Positions 27,592 to 35,568 of a stretch of DNA of 64,000 bases are shown piece after piece (position 1 is the stretch's first letter; each line of letters starts with the position of its first letter). The notes under the pieces are model-generated. The model saw nothing but the letters and a program-made list of their open reading frames with translations. It did not search any database and was not told where the DNA came from. The position numbers and the translations under genes are program-made. Origin of the DNA: Chryseobacterium bernardetii (GTDB lineage: Bacteria; Bacteroidota; Bacteroidia; Flavobacteriales; Weeksellaceae); contig NZ_CP033932.1 of NCBI RefSeq assembly GCF_003815975.1, positions 2,337,501 through 2,401,500 on the forward strand. The letters run 5' to 3'.

Positions 27592-28416
27592 CTAAGGATT
27601 AGCCTTCACCGCATTGTACATCAGAGAATCTTTCTTCTGATGGGTGTAGTCATATTTATATTGATAAAACGAAGATTCCCAGTCTCCATATCCGACATTA
27701 GGAATAATAATGAATTTTTTACCAAACTCGTTGGCTGCATTCTTCACTGCTGCAGATCTTTCTGTTTCTGTTTTTTTATCAAATAGATTGGAGAAATCGG
27801 CAAGGTTATCACCTAATAGTAAAACAATATTATAATTTTTAGCAATATCCAGACGTCTGTTTTCCTTGCTGCTTTCCTTAGACCGAAGAATAAGATTGGC
27901 ATCATTCTGAAGCGGGAAATTGTATTTTTTCAGGTTTTTCAAAGTTCCAGCGCGTTCCTGCTCTAAACGGTTGGTAACATAAAATACCTGTACTCCTTTA
28001 CTGGCGGCATACTGATAGAATTCCTGAGAACCCGTAAGTGGTGTTGCAATGCCTTTAGCAGTCCATTCTTCCCATGTTTTCTGGTCGTAATCTTTTCCCA
28101 TTTTAGAACGTTCAACAGCGTAATAGGAATTATCCAGAAAAGTTTCGTCAATATCCGAAATAATGGCTAGCGGTTTAGCTGATTTTTGGGCTAAGGCTTC
28201 ATCCAGACGAAGTTTTGCAATATTGTAAGCCTGAAGGCAAAGAGCCTGATACTCTGCTGCTCTTTGTTGATAAAATGCAGCATATATTTTCCCGTCACGT
28301 CCAAGATTCTGATAAGGTGTGTCTTGAATAGAAGTGTTTGTAACCGGAGTTGCTGTTTTGCATGACAGTGTCAAAGCAAAGGCACAGCTTGCGATAATGA
28401 ACTTGAAATTTTTCAT
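27592..28416 (-). CDS. Class C acid phosphatase / e(P4)-type 5'-nucleotidase lipoprotein
   Basis: A 274-aa lipoprotein (lipobox LTLSC, Cys19) of the HAD superfamily class C nonspecific acid phosphatases. The DDDD signature begins SDIDETFLDN, with nucleophile Asp88 and acid/base Asp90. Further motifs are FYVTNR and LLLGDNLADF. The enzyme removes phosphate from nucleotides such as NMN and AMP at the outer membrane. It stands alone on the minus strand with its own promoter element and terminator, near other secreted phosphoesterases. Confidence 0.93.
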   Translation of the reverse strand: MKNFKFIIASCAFALTLSCKTATPVTNTSIQDTPYQNLGRDGKIYAAFYQQRAAEYQALCLQAYNIAKLRLDEALAQKSAKPLAIISDIDETFLDNSYYAVERSKMGKDYDQKTWEEWTAKGIATPLTGSQEFYQYAASKGVQVFYVTNRLEQERAGTLKNLKKYNFPLQNDANLILRSKESSKENRRLDIAKNYNIVLLLGDNLADFSNLFDKKTETERSAAVKNAANEFGKKFIIIPNVGYGDWESSFYQYKYDYTHQKKDSLMYNAVKANP

Positions 28417-28435
28417 TGAATTAAAATAGAGAGTG

Positions 28436-28443
28436 CAAAATTA
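28436..28443 (-). promoter_or_regulatory. Candidate -7 element TAATTTTG for the acid phosphatase gene
   Basis: Reads TAATTTTG on the minus strand and lies about 20 nt upstream of the start codon. Confidence 0.5.
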
Positions 28444-28680
28444 TAACAATTTGATTGGGATGGCAACTATTCTATAACAAATATACAGGCAGGAATTGGT
28501 AAAGGAAAGTTGATATCCGGAATGAGGAAATAATATGAGCTAAAAAAGGCTGTAGAGGAACTTTTTTGAATATATAATAATTGCTAATTTTGGCTATACA
28601 ATAATTGTTAGATTTGGATACTGGATTTAGGTATGACTCATAGACAGTTAAGAAAAAATAAAAGGAAACAAAATTGAGAA

Positions 28681-29268
28681 ATGACTGACATATTTGAAAA
28701 TTACTTATCCTCAACAGGAGGGCTATCAGCTGAAGAGATTCGCTTTTCAGCGCAGTTTTTCAAACCTGTCAGCTTAAAAAAAGGTGATTTTTTTATTCGG
28801 GAAAATGAAACATGCCGCTATATTGGGTTTATCGCCATTGGCGCTGTAAAGGCATACGCCATTGATACAGAAGGCCAGGAAAATATAACCTGTTTCAAGT
28901 TTGAACATGAGTTTGCAACCTCGTTTCCGGAGTTTGTGGCGCAGGAAAAATCCAGAAGAAATATCAGAGCTATAGAAGATAGTGTAATCTATAGGATAAA
29001 CTTCGCGGATTATCAGCACTTGCTTAGCCAGGTGATTGCCTGGAATGGAGTGATAAAATCGGTGATGGAGCAGGAATATATCCAAAAGGAGCTTTATCTG
29101 CTGAATTATAATAATAGGTCGGCCGTGGATAAATACCGTCATGTTCTGGCTAATGAACCGATGCTTGTCAGGCGTATCACAACTCAGGACCTGGCATCAT
29201 ACCTGGGAATAACACAACGGTCCCTTACAAGGGCAAAGGGACAAATATTTAAACCTGATGTATTATAG
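28681..29268 (+). CDS. Crp/Fnr-family transcriptional regulator
   Basis: A 195-aa protein with an N-terminal cyclic-nucleotide-binding-like beta-barrel (LKKGDFFIRENETCRYIGFIAIGAVKAY; FEHEFATSFPEF) and a short C-terminal helix-turn-helix ending ITTQDLASYLGITQRSLTRAKG. It resembles the divergent Crp-like regulators common in Bacteroidetes; the canonical cAMP phosphate-cassette residues are not evident, so the ligand is unknown. The MBL-fold hydrolase gene begins 54 nt after the stop on the same strand and is a likely target or partner. Two TAnnTTTG matches (28585, 28609) lie upstream. Confidence 0.85.
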   Translation: MTDIFENYLSSTGGLSAEEIRFSAQFFKPVSLKKGDFFIRENETCRYIGFIAIGAVKAYAIDTEGQENITCFKFEHEFATSFPEFVAQEKSRRNIRAIEDSVIYRINFADYQHLLSQVIAWNGVIKSVMEQEYIQKELYLLNYNNRSAVDKYRHVLANEPMLVRRITTQDLASYLGITQRSLTRAKGQIFKPDVL

Positions 29269-29303
29269 GACAAATGTCCTCATTCAGCCCTGGATCAGCG
29301 ACG

Positions 29304-29311
29304 TAGATTTG
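29304..29311 (+). promoter_or_regulatory. Candidate -7 element TAGATTTG for the MBL gene
   Basis: Matches TAnnTTTG and ends 11 nt before the ATG at 29323, which would give a very short leader. Confidence 0.45.
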
Positions 29312-29322
29312 CACAAAAAATT

Positions 29323-30009
29323 ATGTTACGTCAAATTACTACCGAAGTATTCCAGATTCCACTGATGCCGAGAAACAGTATCAACAGCTATATTATCGAA
29401 GGTGTATTGGTAGATTGCGGAATAAGGAGCTCATATACCACTATAAAGAAAGTTATACAGAAAATTGCTGTTCATCAACATGTACTGACACATGCACATG
29501 CTGACCACCAGGGGTGCAGTGATCAGATATGCGCAGAGTTCGACATTCCCTTACTATGTCATCCCAACGAAGTTTTCAGGACCGAAACAGGTATGGTAAC
29601 CAATGACTATCCAAATCCGGGACTTTGGTTGGCAAAACTTCAGCAAAAATACTGGGCAGGTCAGGGGCATAAAGTAGACAAGACAATTGTTGAAAATGAT
29701 ATGATTGGGAACTTCCGGGTTATAGAGACACCCGGACATTCGGCTGGTCATATTTCTTTATTCCGTGAGCGCGATGGAGTACTCATCATCGGAGATGCTG
29801 CCGTAAATATGAATCTCATCACTACAGTAACCGGTCTTCAGCTTCCGCCACACATATTCACTACCGATCAGAAGCGCAACATCAAATCGCTTCAGAAATT
29901 AGCAGAGCTGAACCCTTCCGTTATCTGCTTCGGACATGGGCCGGTTCTGCGAAATACAGATCGCAAGTTTGAACAGTTTGTAGCTAAATGCAGTAGCGAG
30001 ATTAAGTAG
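29323..30009 (+). CDS. MBL-fold metallo-hydrolase
   Basis: A 228-aa metallo-beta-lactamase-fold protein with the zinc motif HAHADH at residues 57-62, the motif TPGHSAGH, the metal-bridging Asp in LIIGDAAVN and a C-terminal ICFGHGP His. No signal peptide is seen, so it is cytoplasmic. Substrate is undetermined; glyoxalase-II-like, lactonase-like and quenching hydrolases share these motifs. It follows the Crp-like regulator. Confidence 0.88.
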   Translation: MLRQITTEVFQIPLMPRNSINSYIIEGVLVDCGIRSSYTTIKKVIQKIAVHQHVLTHAHADHQGCSDQICAEFDIPLLCHPNEVFRTETGMVTNDYPNPGLWLAKLQQKYWAGQGHKVDKTIVENDMIGNFRVIETPGHSAGHISLFRERDGVLIIGDAAVNMNLITTVTGLQLPPHIFTTDQKRNIKSLQKLAELNPSVICFGHGPVLRNTDRKFEQFVAKCSSEIK

Positions 30010-30027
30010 AACCTGTTATAAGTATGG

Positions 30028-30063
30028 ATTAAAGAAGAGGTATTTTTAAACGTCTTCTTTAAT
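30028..30063 (+). terminator. Hairpin after the MBL gene
   Basis: An 11-bp perfect stem (attaaagaaga / tcttctttaat) lacks a long T-run afterwards, so its terminator function is moderately supported. Confidence 0.6.
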
Positions 30064-30279
30064 TTGTATATCATGTAACCAGATTATAAAGCCAATGGAA
30101 ATTTGATAAATTAAGACGAGTTTCATAGTCTGTCTCTAGGAGATTACAAGATTACCTCGTATAATATTTGTAAAGGCAGTCATGATGATTTGGACAGTAA
30201 TATTTTAATTCTTTATTAAAAAGCTTTTTCAAAGTAATAAAAATAGCTTTTGGCTTGTCTGTATTATATAAATAACTGT

Positions 30280-31260
30280 ATGAGAAGAATTGTTCATTTA
30301 CTAATATTATTTTTTATCAGTTCCCTTTTACCGGCACAAATCAAAAATGTACACCAGATGTCCAAAGAATATGTTGATAATTCAAGAGGACACCGTTTGG
30401 TCCTTACAGAGATCTGGTATCCGAAAGAATTGCCAGCTGAAGAAAAAAACAGTGCATTTGCTGTTTCTAAAGCGGTTACTCAGAAGTATCCGTTGGTTTT
30501 ATTATCCCATGGCACCGGAGGAAACAGATTCAGTTTAATGTGGCTTGCAAAAATATTGGCAGGAGAAGGTTTTATAGTGGCATCAGTAGACCATTTTGGA
30601 AATACAACCGATAACAGGATACCTGAATATTTTGTCAGATACTGGGAACGGCCCCTCGATATTTCTTTTGTATTGGATCAGCTTCTGAAAGATCCGGATC
30701 TCTCTGCAAAAATAAATCACGATAAATTGTCCGTTGTGGGATTTTCCCTGGGAGGATACACTTCCCTGGCTTTGGCAGGTGCAAAATTAGACTGCTCTCT
30801 GCTTAAAAAAGCCACCAAAAGTAAACAGGGGAAAAGAGAACTGAATATTCCTGAAATAGGGGATCTTACTCAACTCATAGATCATATTGACTGTAAAGAG
30901 ATACCAGAGAAGCTGAAAGATGATAGAATCAAGGCATTTGTTGCGCTTTCACCGGCCCTGGGCTTGGGTTTTACTCCCAAACTGCAGTATACAATTGAGT
31001 CGCCGGTCCTGATAATAGCGTCTCGTGGTGATTCAATTACTCCAATAAAAAGCAATGCTATGAAATATCATCGGCTTATCCCATCCTCAAAGATTAAAAT
31101 GCTTAATGGAAATCCGGGACATTATGTCTTTCTGCCAAAAATCAAAAAATACAATCCCGATGAGACCGTTTTTTTCGAAGACCCGCCAGGTATTGACAGA
31201 ACATTAATACATCAGGAAACTGGCAGAATGATAATAGAGTTTCTGAACAATAGCCTATAA
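30280..31260 (+). CDS. Secreted alpha/beta hydrolase (dienelactone hydrolase / PAF-acetylhydrolase-like)
   Basis: A 326-aa protein with a signal peptide (MRRIVHLLILFFISSLLPAQ). It has an alpha/beta-hydrolase oxyanion segment LLSHGTGGNRFS and the nucleophile elbow GFSLGG (Ser156). Late residues VLIIASRGDSITP and GNPGHYVFL supply candidate acid and His. Most similar in pattern to predicted dienelactone hydrolases and platelet-activating-factor acetylhydrolases; the true ester substrate is not known. The ATG at 30280 gives a clean signal peptide; the upstream TTG at 30250 would add 10 residues before it. Confidence 0.85.
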   Translation: MRRIVHLLILFFISSLLPAQIKNVHQMSKEYVDNSRGHRLVLTEIWYPKELPAEEKNSAFAVSKAVTQKYPLVLLSHGTGGNRFSLMWLAKILAGEGFIVASVDHFGNTTDNRIPEYFVRYWERPLDISFVLDQLLKDPDLSAKINHDKLSVVGFSLGGYTSLALAGAKLDCSLLKKATKSKQGKRELNIPEIGDLTQLIDHIDCKEIPEKLKDDRIKAFVALSPALGLGFTPKLQYTIESPVLIIASRGDSITPIKSNAMKYHRLIPSSKIKMLNGNPGHYVFLPKIKKYNPDETVFFEDPPGIDRTLIHQETGRMIIEFLNNSL

Positions 31261-31284
31261 AAGGTAAGAGATTCCTATGAAAAC

Positions 31285-31316
31285 AAAAAACTCACCATAA
31301 AATGATGAGTTTTTTT
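31285..31316. terminator. Bidirectional terminator between the hydrolase gene and the tRNA operon
   Basis: A 10-bp stem (aaaaaactca / tgagtttttt) has an 11-nt loop, with T-runs on both strands, between a plus-strand gene and minus-strand tRNAs. Confidence 0.8.
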
Positions 31317-31317
31317 G

Positions 31318-31391
31318 TGAGCGCGAAAGGATTCGAACCTTTGACCGTCTGCTTAGAAGGCAGATGCTCTATCCAGCTGAGCTACGCACCC
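31318..31391 (-). tRNA. tRNA-Arg (anticodon TCT), distal copy
   Basis: The minus-strand sequence folds as a 74-nt tRNA. It has a GGGTGCG acceptor strand pairing with CGCGCTC, a D-arm region GCTCAGCTGGATAGAGC, an anticodon loop CTTCTAA giving TCT, and the T-arm GGTTCGAATCC. CCA is not encoded. Confidence 0.95.
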
Positions 31392-31409
31392 TTAAAATTT
31401 TGAAAAAAG

Positions 31410-31484
31410 TCGGGGCGGCAGGATTCGAACCTGCGACCTCCTGGTCCCAAACCAGGCGCGATGACCGGACTACGCTACGCCCCG
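31410..31484 (-). tRNA. tRNA-Pro (anticodon TGG), distal copy
   Basis: A 75-nt minus-strand tRNA with a CGGGGCG acceptor strand, anticodon stem-loop CCTGG TTTGGGA CCAGG (TGG) and T-arm GCAGGTTCGAATCCTGC. It is 18 nt upstream of the tRNA-Arg. Confidence 0.95.
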
Positions 31485-31582
31485 AGAGGTCATCCTTAAT
31501 GAATTTTACTTCATAATTCTAATTTTTAAAAGCAAAATACTTTCGAAAATTAAAATATACTCAAACAGAATATGAGTTTTTG

Positions 31583-31656
31583 TGAGCGCGAAAGGATTCG
31601 AACCTTTGACCGTCTGCTTAGAAGGCAGATGCTCTATCCAGCTGAGCTACGCACCC
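31583..31656 (-). tRNA. tRNA-Arg (anticodon TCT), proximal copy
   Basis: As far as I can read it is identical in sequence to the copy at 31318-31391, with the same acceptor, anticodon and T-arm. It is part of a tandem duplication of the Pro-Arg pair. Confidence 0.95.
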
Positions 31657-31669
31657 TTAATTTGAAAAG

Positions 31670-31744
31670 TCGGGGCGGCAGGATTCGAACCTGCGACCTC
31701 CTGGTCCCAAACCAGGCGCGATGACCGGACTACGCTACGCCCCG
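31670..31744 (-). tRNA. tRNA-Pro (anticodon TGG), proximal copy
   Basis: As far as I can read it is identical to the copy at 31410-31484. It is the first gene of the minus-strand tRNA operon, and a promoter element lies about 45 nt upstream. Confidence 0.95.
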
Positions 31745-31788
31745 ATTAAAGGTCATTAATAACGAATTTTATTTCGTTTTTGCGGTTG

Positions 31789-31796
31789 CAAAGGTA
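31789..31796 (-). promoter_or_regulatory. Candidate -7 element TACCTTTG of the tRNA operon
   Basis: Reads TACCTTTG on the minus strand, a full match to TAnnTTTG, about 45 nt upstream of the first tRNA. Confidence 0.55.
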
Positions 31797-32058
31797 CAAT
31801 ACTTTTTGAAATAAAAAAATAAATTATGGGATAATTTTTAATTAAATTTCTGCAAAACTTTTTTATTAACTTTACTTGATTAATAACCATGGATTTACAC
31901 TGGTGGAAAAATTTTATGTTTTTTACGGCTAAAACCACATGACTCTGAGAAATTCTTAGATTTCTGTTTTCAATAAGTTAACTTTCTTCTTTCACTTTAC
32001 TGCACAAAGTCCCCACTTTGAGCAATTAAAATAATTCTTCTTCATTCCCTTTAATTCC

Positions 32059-32066
32059 TATATTTG
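32059..32066 (+). promoter_or_regulatory. Candidate -7 element TATATTTG immediately before the nuclease ATG
   Basis: Matches TAnnTTTG and ends only 4 nt before the ATG at 32071. If used, transcription would begin at or next to the start codon. Confidence 0.45.
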
Positions 32067-32070
32067 TAGC

Positions 32071-32595
32071 ATGAAACGATTAATGTTGTTGAGCTTACTT
32101 TTCCCGGCAATCCTATTTTCACAGACAAGCGGAAAAGTAATCAAAATTTCAGATGGTGATACCATTACAGTCCTTTTAAAAGGAAATAAACAAAAGAAGC
32201 TCAGACTTGCAGAAGTAGATTGTCCGGAAAATGGACAGGCTTTCGGAAAAAATGCCAAACAGTTCACCTCTGCACAGGTATTTGGGAAAACAGTTAAGTT
32301 CATAGAAACCAGTACGGACCGTTATGGACGTTCTATTGCCCAAATATATTATGATAATGATAAATACCTTTCCAAAGAGGTAATAAAAGCCGGAATGGGA
32401 TGGTGGTACTTTTCTTATTCCAAAGATGATTCTTTAGGGAAGCTGCAGGAAAAGGCTCAGCAGAATAAAATTGGCCTCTGGCAGGATATCAACGCTATTG
32501 CACCCTGGGAATACAGAAAAATGAAACGTGAACAAGCGAAGAATAAAAAAATAGAAGCAGCTAAAGTTCAATTGAAAATAAAAGAAACGGTTTAA
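32071..32595 (+). CDS. Secreted thermonuclease (SNase family)
   Basis: A 174-aa protein with a signal peptide (ending LFSQ) and an OB-fold staphylococcal-nuclease domain. The aligned active-site residues are present: Arg45 and Asp50-Glu53 in RLAEVDCPEN, and Arg87 in DRYGR. A lysine-rich tail ends the protein. Such enzymes hydrolyse DNA and RNA in a Ca2+-dependent way, probably outside the cytoplasm. The gene is monocistronic with a strong terminator. Confidence 0.92.
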   Translation: MKRLMLLSLLFPAILFSQTSGKVIKISDGDTITVLLKGNKQKKLRLAEVDCPENGQAFGKNAKQFTSAQVFGKTVKFIETSTDRYGRSIAQIYYDNDKYLSKEVIKAGMGWWYFSYSKDDSLGKLQEKAQQNKIGLWQDINAIAPWEYRKMKREQAKNKKIEAAKVQLKIKETV

Positions 32596-32605
32596 AAAAA
32601 CAATG

Positions 32606-32632
32606 GCCTCAGAAATAATTCTGAGGCTTTTA
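32606..32632 (+). terminator. Terminator after the nuclease gene
   Basis: A 9-bp stem (gcctcagaa / ttctgaggc) with a 4-nt loop is followed by tttt. Confidence 0.85.
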
Positions 32633-32671
32633 TAATTATATAGTAATAAAAAGAATGATAGCTTAATTTAT

Positions 32672-32679
32672 TATATTTG
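32672..32679 (+). promoter_or_regulatory. Candidate -7 element TATATTTG upstream of the HExxH protein
   Basis: Matches TAnnTTTG and lies 61 nt upstream of the ATG at 32741. Confidence 0.4.
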
Positions 32680-32740
32680 TGATACAGACACTATAAATAA
32701 ACGTAATAAACCATTGTCTGTACAATTGAAAAACGTAGCC

Positions 32741-34048
32741 ATGAAGCAGTCTTTTATTTTCATCATACTGTTTTCTCTGTTCGGAAATTATATAACAGGA
32801 CAAGGAAAGATAGTTTCTTCAGATAGTATCTCTATATATTACGACGAGTTTAAAAAAGAATCTCAAAAGCATATCGATCTTTGGAATAAGGATCTTTATG
32901 GCCCGATACTTTTAATCAATCCAAAGACAAGAGCAATTTTTGCGAATGAACCTGATGAAAATGGAATGTTAAAAGCAGATGGAAACAATATTTACACTGG
33001 CGTTTTGCCTGAAAAGATAAATATTGCCAATACTGCAGTGAACTGGAGCGGAAAAAGATGGGCGATGATTATGCTTCCTCTTTCTCAGGATAAAAATGAA
33101 AGACTTGGGTTATTGGCCCATGAATCCTTTCATCGGATACAGCCCTCATTAGGCTTTGATCTAAGTAATGAGGAAAATAATCACCTTGATCAGAAAGAGG
33201 GTAGGGTCTATCTCCGTTTGGAGCTTGAAGCTTTGAAAAAAGCAGTGAAGTCTGTTTCCCAAAAAGAGCTGCAGAAACATCTTACTAATGCTTTTGCTTT
33301 CAGAAAATATAGACATAGCCTTTACAAAGATTCCGGGTTAAAAGAAAATCTTTTGGAGTTAAATGAAGGCATAGCAGAGTTTACAGGAATAATCGTAAGT
33401 GGCAGAAATAAAGAACAAACAATGTCCTCTTTAGTTAATGGAATTGATGAATTTTTTAATAACCCAACATTTGTTCGTTCATTTGCTTACCATACTGCTC
33501 CTGTTTATGGATATCTACTGTATGATAAAGATAAAAACTGGAATAAGAGAATTATATCAAAAACAGATCTTACCGATTATTTTATCAAAAACTTCAATGT
33601 TAATATCCCGGCTGATTTAGATAAAGTTGTTAAAAGCCTAGCTCATGATTATAATGGTACAGCTATAATTAAGGAAGAGACTAAGAGGGAAGAAAAAATA
33701 AAAAGCCTTATAGCAGAATATAAATTTAAATTTATTGATCAGCCTCATTTTGAAATAAAATTTGAAAAGATGAATGTTTCTTTCGACCCAAGGAATATCA
33801 TGCCGATTGAAGATAAAGGAACAATTTATCCTAATATCAGGGTTACAGATAAATGGGGAGTTTTAACCGTTGAAAAAGCAGCGTTGATGAGCTCAAGATG
33901 GGATGAAATTTCAATATCCAATCCTACACAGATAGGAGAAAAGAAGATATCAGGTGACGGCTGGATCCTTGAATTGGCTGATGGGTATGAAATAAAGAAG
34001 AGCGATGCTAATGGAAATTATGTATTGGTTAAGAAAGTTATTCCTTAA
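32741..34048 (+). CDS. Secreted HExxH-motif protein, putative zinc peptidase
   Basis: A 435-aa protein with a signal peptide (ending YITGQG). The zincin-type motif AHESFHRIQ places HESFH at residues 127-131, and a downstream NEGIAEFTG supplies a candidate third ligand Glu. The C-terminal region from about residue 320 looks like a separate beta domain (FEIKFEKMNVSFDPRNIMP through GDGWILELADGYEI). I do not recognise a named peptidase family. The chosen ATG gives a clean signal peptide; a TTG nine codons upstream is an alternative. The motif suggests a periplasmic metallopeptidase, untested. Confidence 0.65.
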   Translation: MKQSFIFIILFSLFGNYITGQGKIVSSDSISIYYDEFKKESQKHIDLWNKDLYGPILLINPKTRAIFANEPDENGMLKADGNNIYTGVLPEKINIANTAVNWSGKRWAMIMLPLSQDKNERLGLLAHESFHRIQPSLGFDLSNEENNHLDQKEGRVYLRLELEALKKAVKSVSQKELQKHLTNAFAFRKYRHSLYKDSGLKENLLELNEGIAEFTGIIVSGRNKEQTMSSLVNGIDEFFNNPTFVRSFAYHTAPVYGYLLYDKDKNWNKRIISKTDLTDYFIKNFNVNIPADLDKVVKSLAHDYNGTAIIKEETKREEKIKSLIAEYKFKFIDQPHFEIKFEKMNVSFDPRNIMPIEDKGTIYPNIRVTDKWGVLTVEKAALMSSRWDEISISNPTQIGEKKISGDGWILELADGYEIKKSDANGNYVLVKKVIP

Positions 34049-34127
34049 AATAGGATAGTTTAAAGAGTCTTATCATAGGTACAATGAGGTTTTGTAACTT
34101 ACCACGATAAATTGTTTAATTTTAAAA

Positions 34128-34155
34128 GAACCGGCTGCATACAAACAACCGGTTC
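34128..34155 (-). terminator. Terminator of the RND efflux operon
   Basis: The stem gaaccgg / ccggttc has a 14-nt loop, followed on the minus strand by a T-rich run. It lies downstream of the TolC-like gene. Confidence 0.75.
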
Positions 34156-34187
34156 AGTGGAATGAGATTTTTCCTTTCTAAAAACAC

Positions 34188-35474
34188 TTAAAGTTCACCA
34201 TTTATTCCTGAAGCTTTTTTATACTTAGCTTCGTTGATCTTATATTCTGCCTTTGCATCAAGAATCTCCGATTTGGCCTGCTGCCAAAGAACCTGGGCTT
34301 TCAATACTTCTTCTGCCACAACGGTTCCTGCATCATATCTGTCCTGATTAAGACGTAAATTTTCTGTGGCCTGAACAAGAGATTTCTCAGCAAGTTCAAT
34401 GCGTTTAACAGACTGATTGAGCTGCATGACGGCATTCTGAACTTCCAGCACCAGAAGTTCCTTTGTTTCTTCCATTTCAAGTTTTTGAGCATTGGTTTTA
34501 TACTGCTGTTCTTTTACTTTCTCCTTTCTTGCCCCCCAGTCATAAATCGGAATATTCACAGAAAGCATTCCTACAAATCCCTGCATATCATTTTTCCTGT
34601 TGATAGGATTAACATTTTTACCAAAACTAGAGAAACCAATTCCTGAAAGTGCAACGGTAGGCTTACGGTCGCCATCCAGCAGCTTCTCCTGAAGCTCATT
34701 TATTTCCACCGCTTTAGCAAGAATGGATAGCTCAGGCCGATTCGCCGGCAGCACCTGGCTATCTGTTAAAATACCGGCAAAGCTACCATTTACAGAATCT
34801 TCCACATCAAAATCGAAACTGGAAAGTCCTGCTATCTGGGCAAGGTTTAATTTGGCAATGCTAAGACCATCTTCTGCACGCTTCAGATTGAGTTGTGCCT
34901 CATTCTGCTGAACTTCCACTTTCAACAGATCATTTTTATAGGTCAGGCCGGCATCAAACGAATTCTTCACATTAGTATGCAGCTGATTCAGGAGTTTAAT
35001 GTATTCTTTTGCCAATCCTATTTTCTCCTTAGCATTTACAATTTGCCAATACATGGTCTCTGCTGACAGCTTTACCTCTTCTTTGGTAAGGTCTTTCTGT
35101 GCCATCTGCAGGTCTACAGCCGTTGAAGAAATCTTTTTTCCTGTTTCTACTTTCCTGCCGGCATAGAGAACCTGGGTAACGTTAAGGTTGGCAGTTCCCA
35201 ATACTTCCGGTATCAGGTTGGAAAGCGGTTTGGAAAAATAATATCCCCCCACGCTTCCGTCTACTGTAGGCTTTCCTCCTGCTTCTGCAGCTGTTCTGGC
35301 AGCTTTGGCTGCTTCTATATTCTGTTGTGCTTTTTTGATCTTTTTATTGTTCTCTAATGCCAGCTTTCTCGCTTCATCCATAGAAATCACACGTTCCTGT
35401 GCCTGAAAACCTATTGCAGCTGTGAACGTCAGCACCAGAACTATTTTTGATATTGTATCGTATATTATTTTCAT
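34188..35474 (-). CDS. TolC-family outer-membrane efflux protein
   Basis: A 428-aa protein with a signal peptide (ending GFQAQ) and the two-fold repeated helical hairpin pattern of outer-membrane efflux proteins (MDEARKLALENNKKIKKAQQ and a second repeat after residue 230; SLVQATENLRLNQDRYDAGTV). It forms the outer-membrane channel of a tripartite pump. It is the third gene of a minus-strand operon behind the adaptor and the RND permease, 94 nt after the permease. The ATG at 35474 is preferred to one 10 codons upstream because it begins the signal peptide. Confidence 0.9.
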   Translation of the reverse strand: MKIIYDTISKIVLVLTFTAAIGFQAQERVISMDEARKLALENNKKIKKAQQNIEAAKAARTAAEAGGKPTVDGSVGGYYFSKPLSNLIPEVLGTANLNVTQVLYAGRKVETGKKISSTAVDLQMAQKDLTKEEVKLSAETMYWQIVNAKEKIGLAKEYIKLLNQLHTNVKNSFDAGLTYKNDLLKVEVQQNEAQLNLKRAEDGLSIAKLNLAQIAGLSSFDFDVEDSVNGSFAGILTDSQVLPANRPELSILAKAVEINELQEKLLDGDRKPTVALSGIGFSSFGKNVNPINRKNDMQGFVGMLSVNIPIYDWGARKEKVKEQQYKTNAQKLEMEETKELLVLEVQNAVMQLNQSVKRIELAEKSLVQATENLRLNQDRYDAGTVVAEEVLKAQVLWQQAKSEILDAKAEYKINEAKYKKASGINGEL

Positions 35475-35568
35475 TTTTTTTACATAAAGGTTGCCCTGCA
35501 GCAATCAACGAAGGAGCTTATGAATAGAGTTTACAGGACAACCGGTTAAAAAATTGATATTATAATTA

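Larger units (their letters stand above)
31745..32070. other. Intergenic region upstream of tRNAs and nuclease
   Basis: Divergent promoters lie here (minus-strand tRNA operon, plus-strand nuclease). No gene is recognised. Confidence 0.5.

Noticed and set aside
31318..31744. tRNA attachment site for the ICE
   Set aside because: The ICE core begins 15 kb away, the genes between look chromosomal, and no tRNA 3'-end repeat is seen near 46-63 kb.
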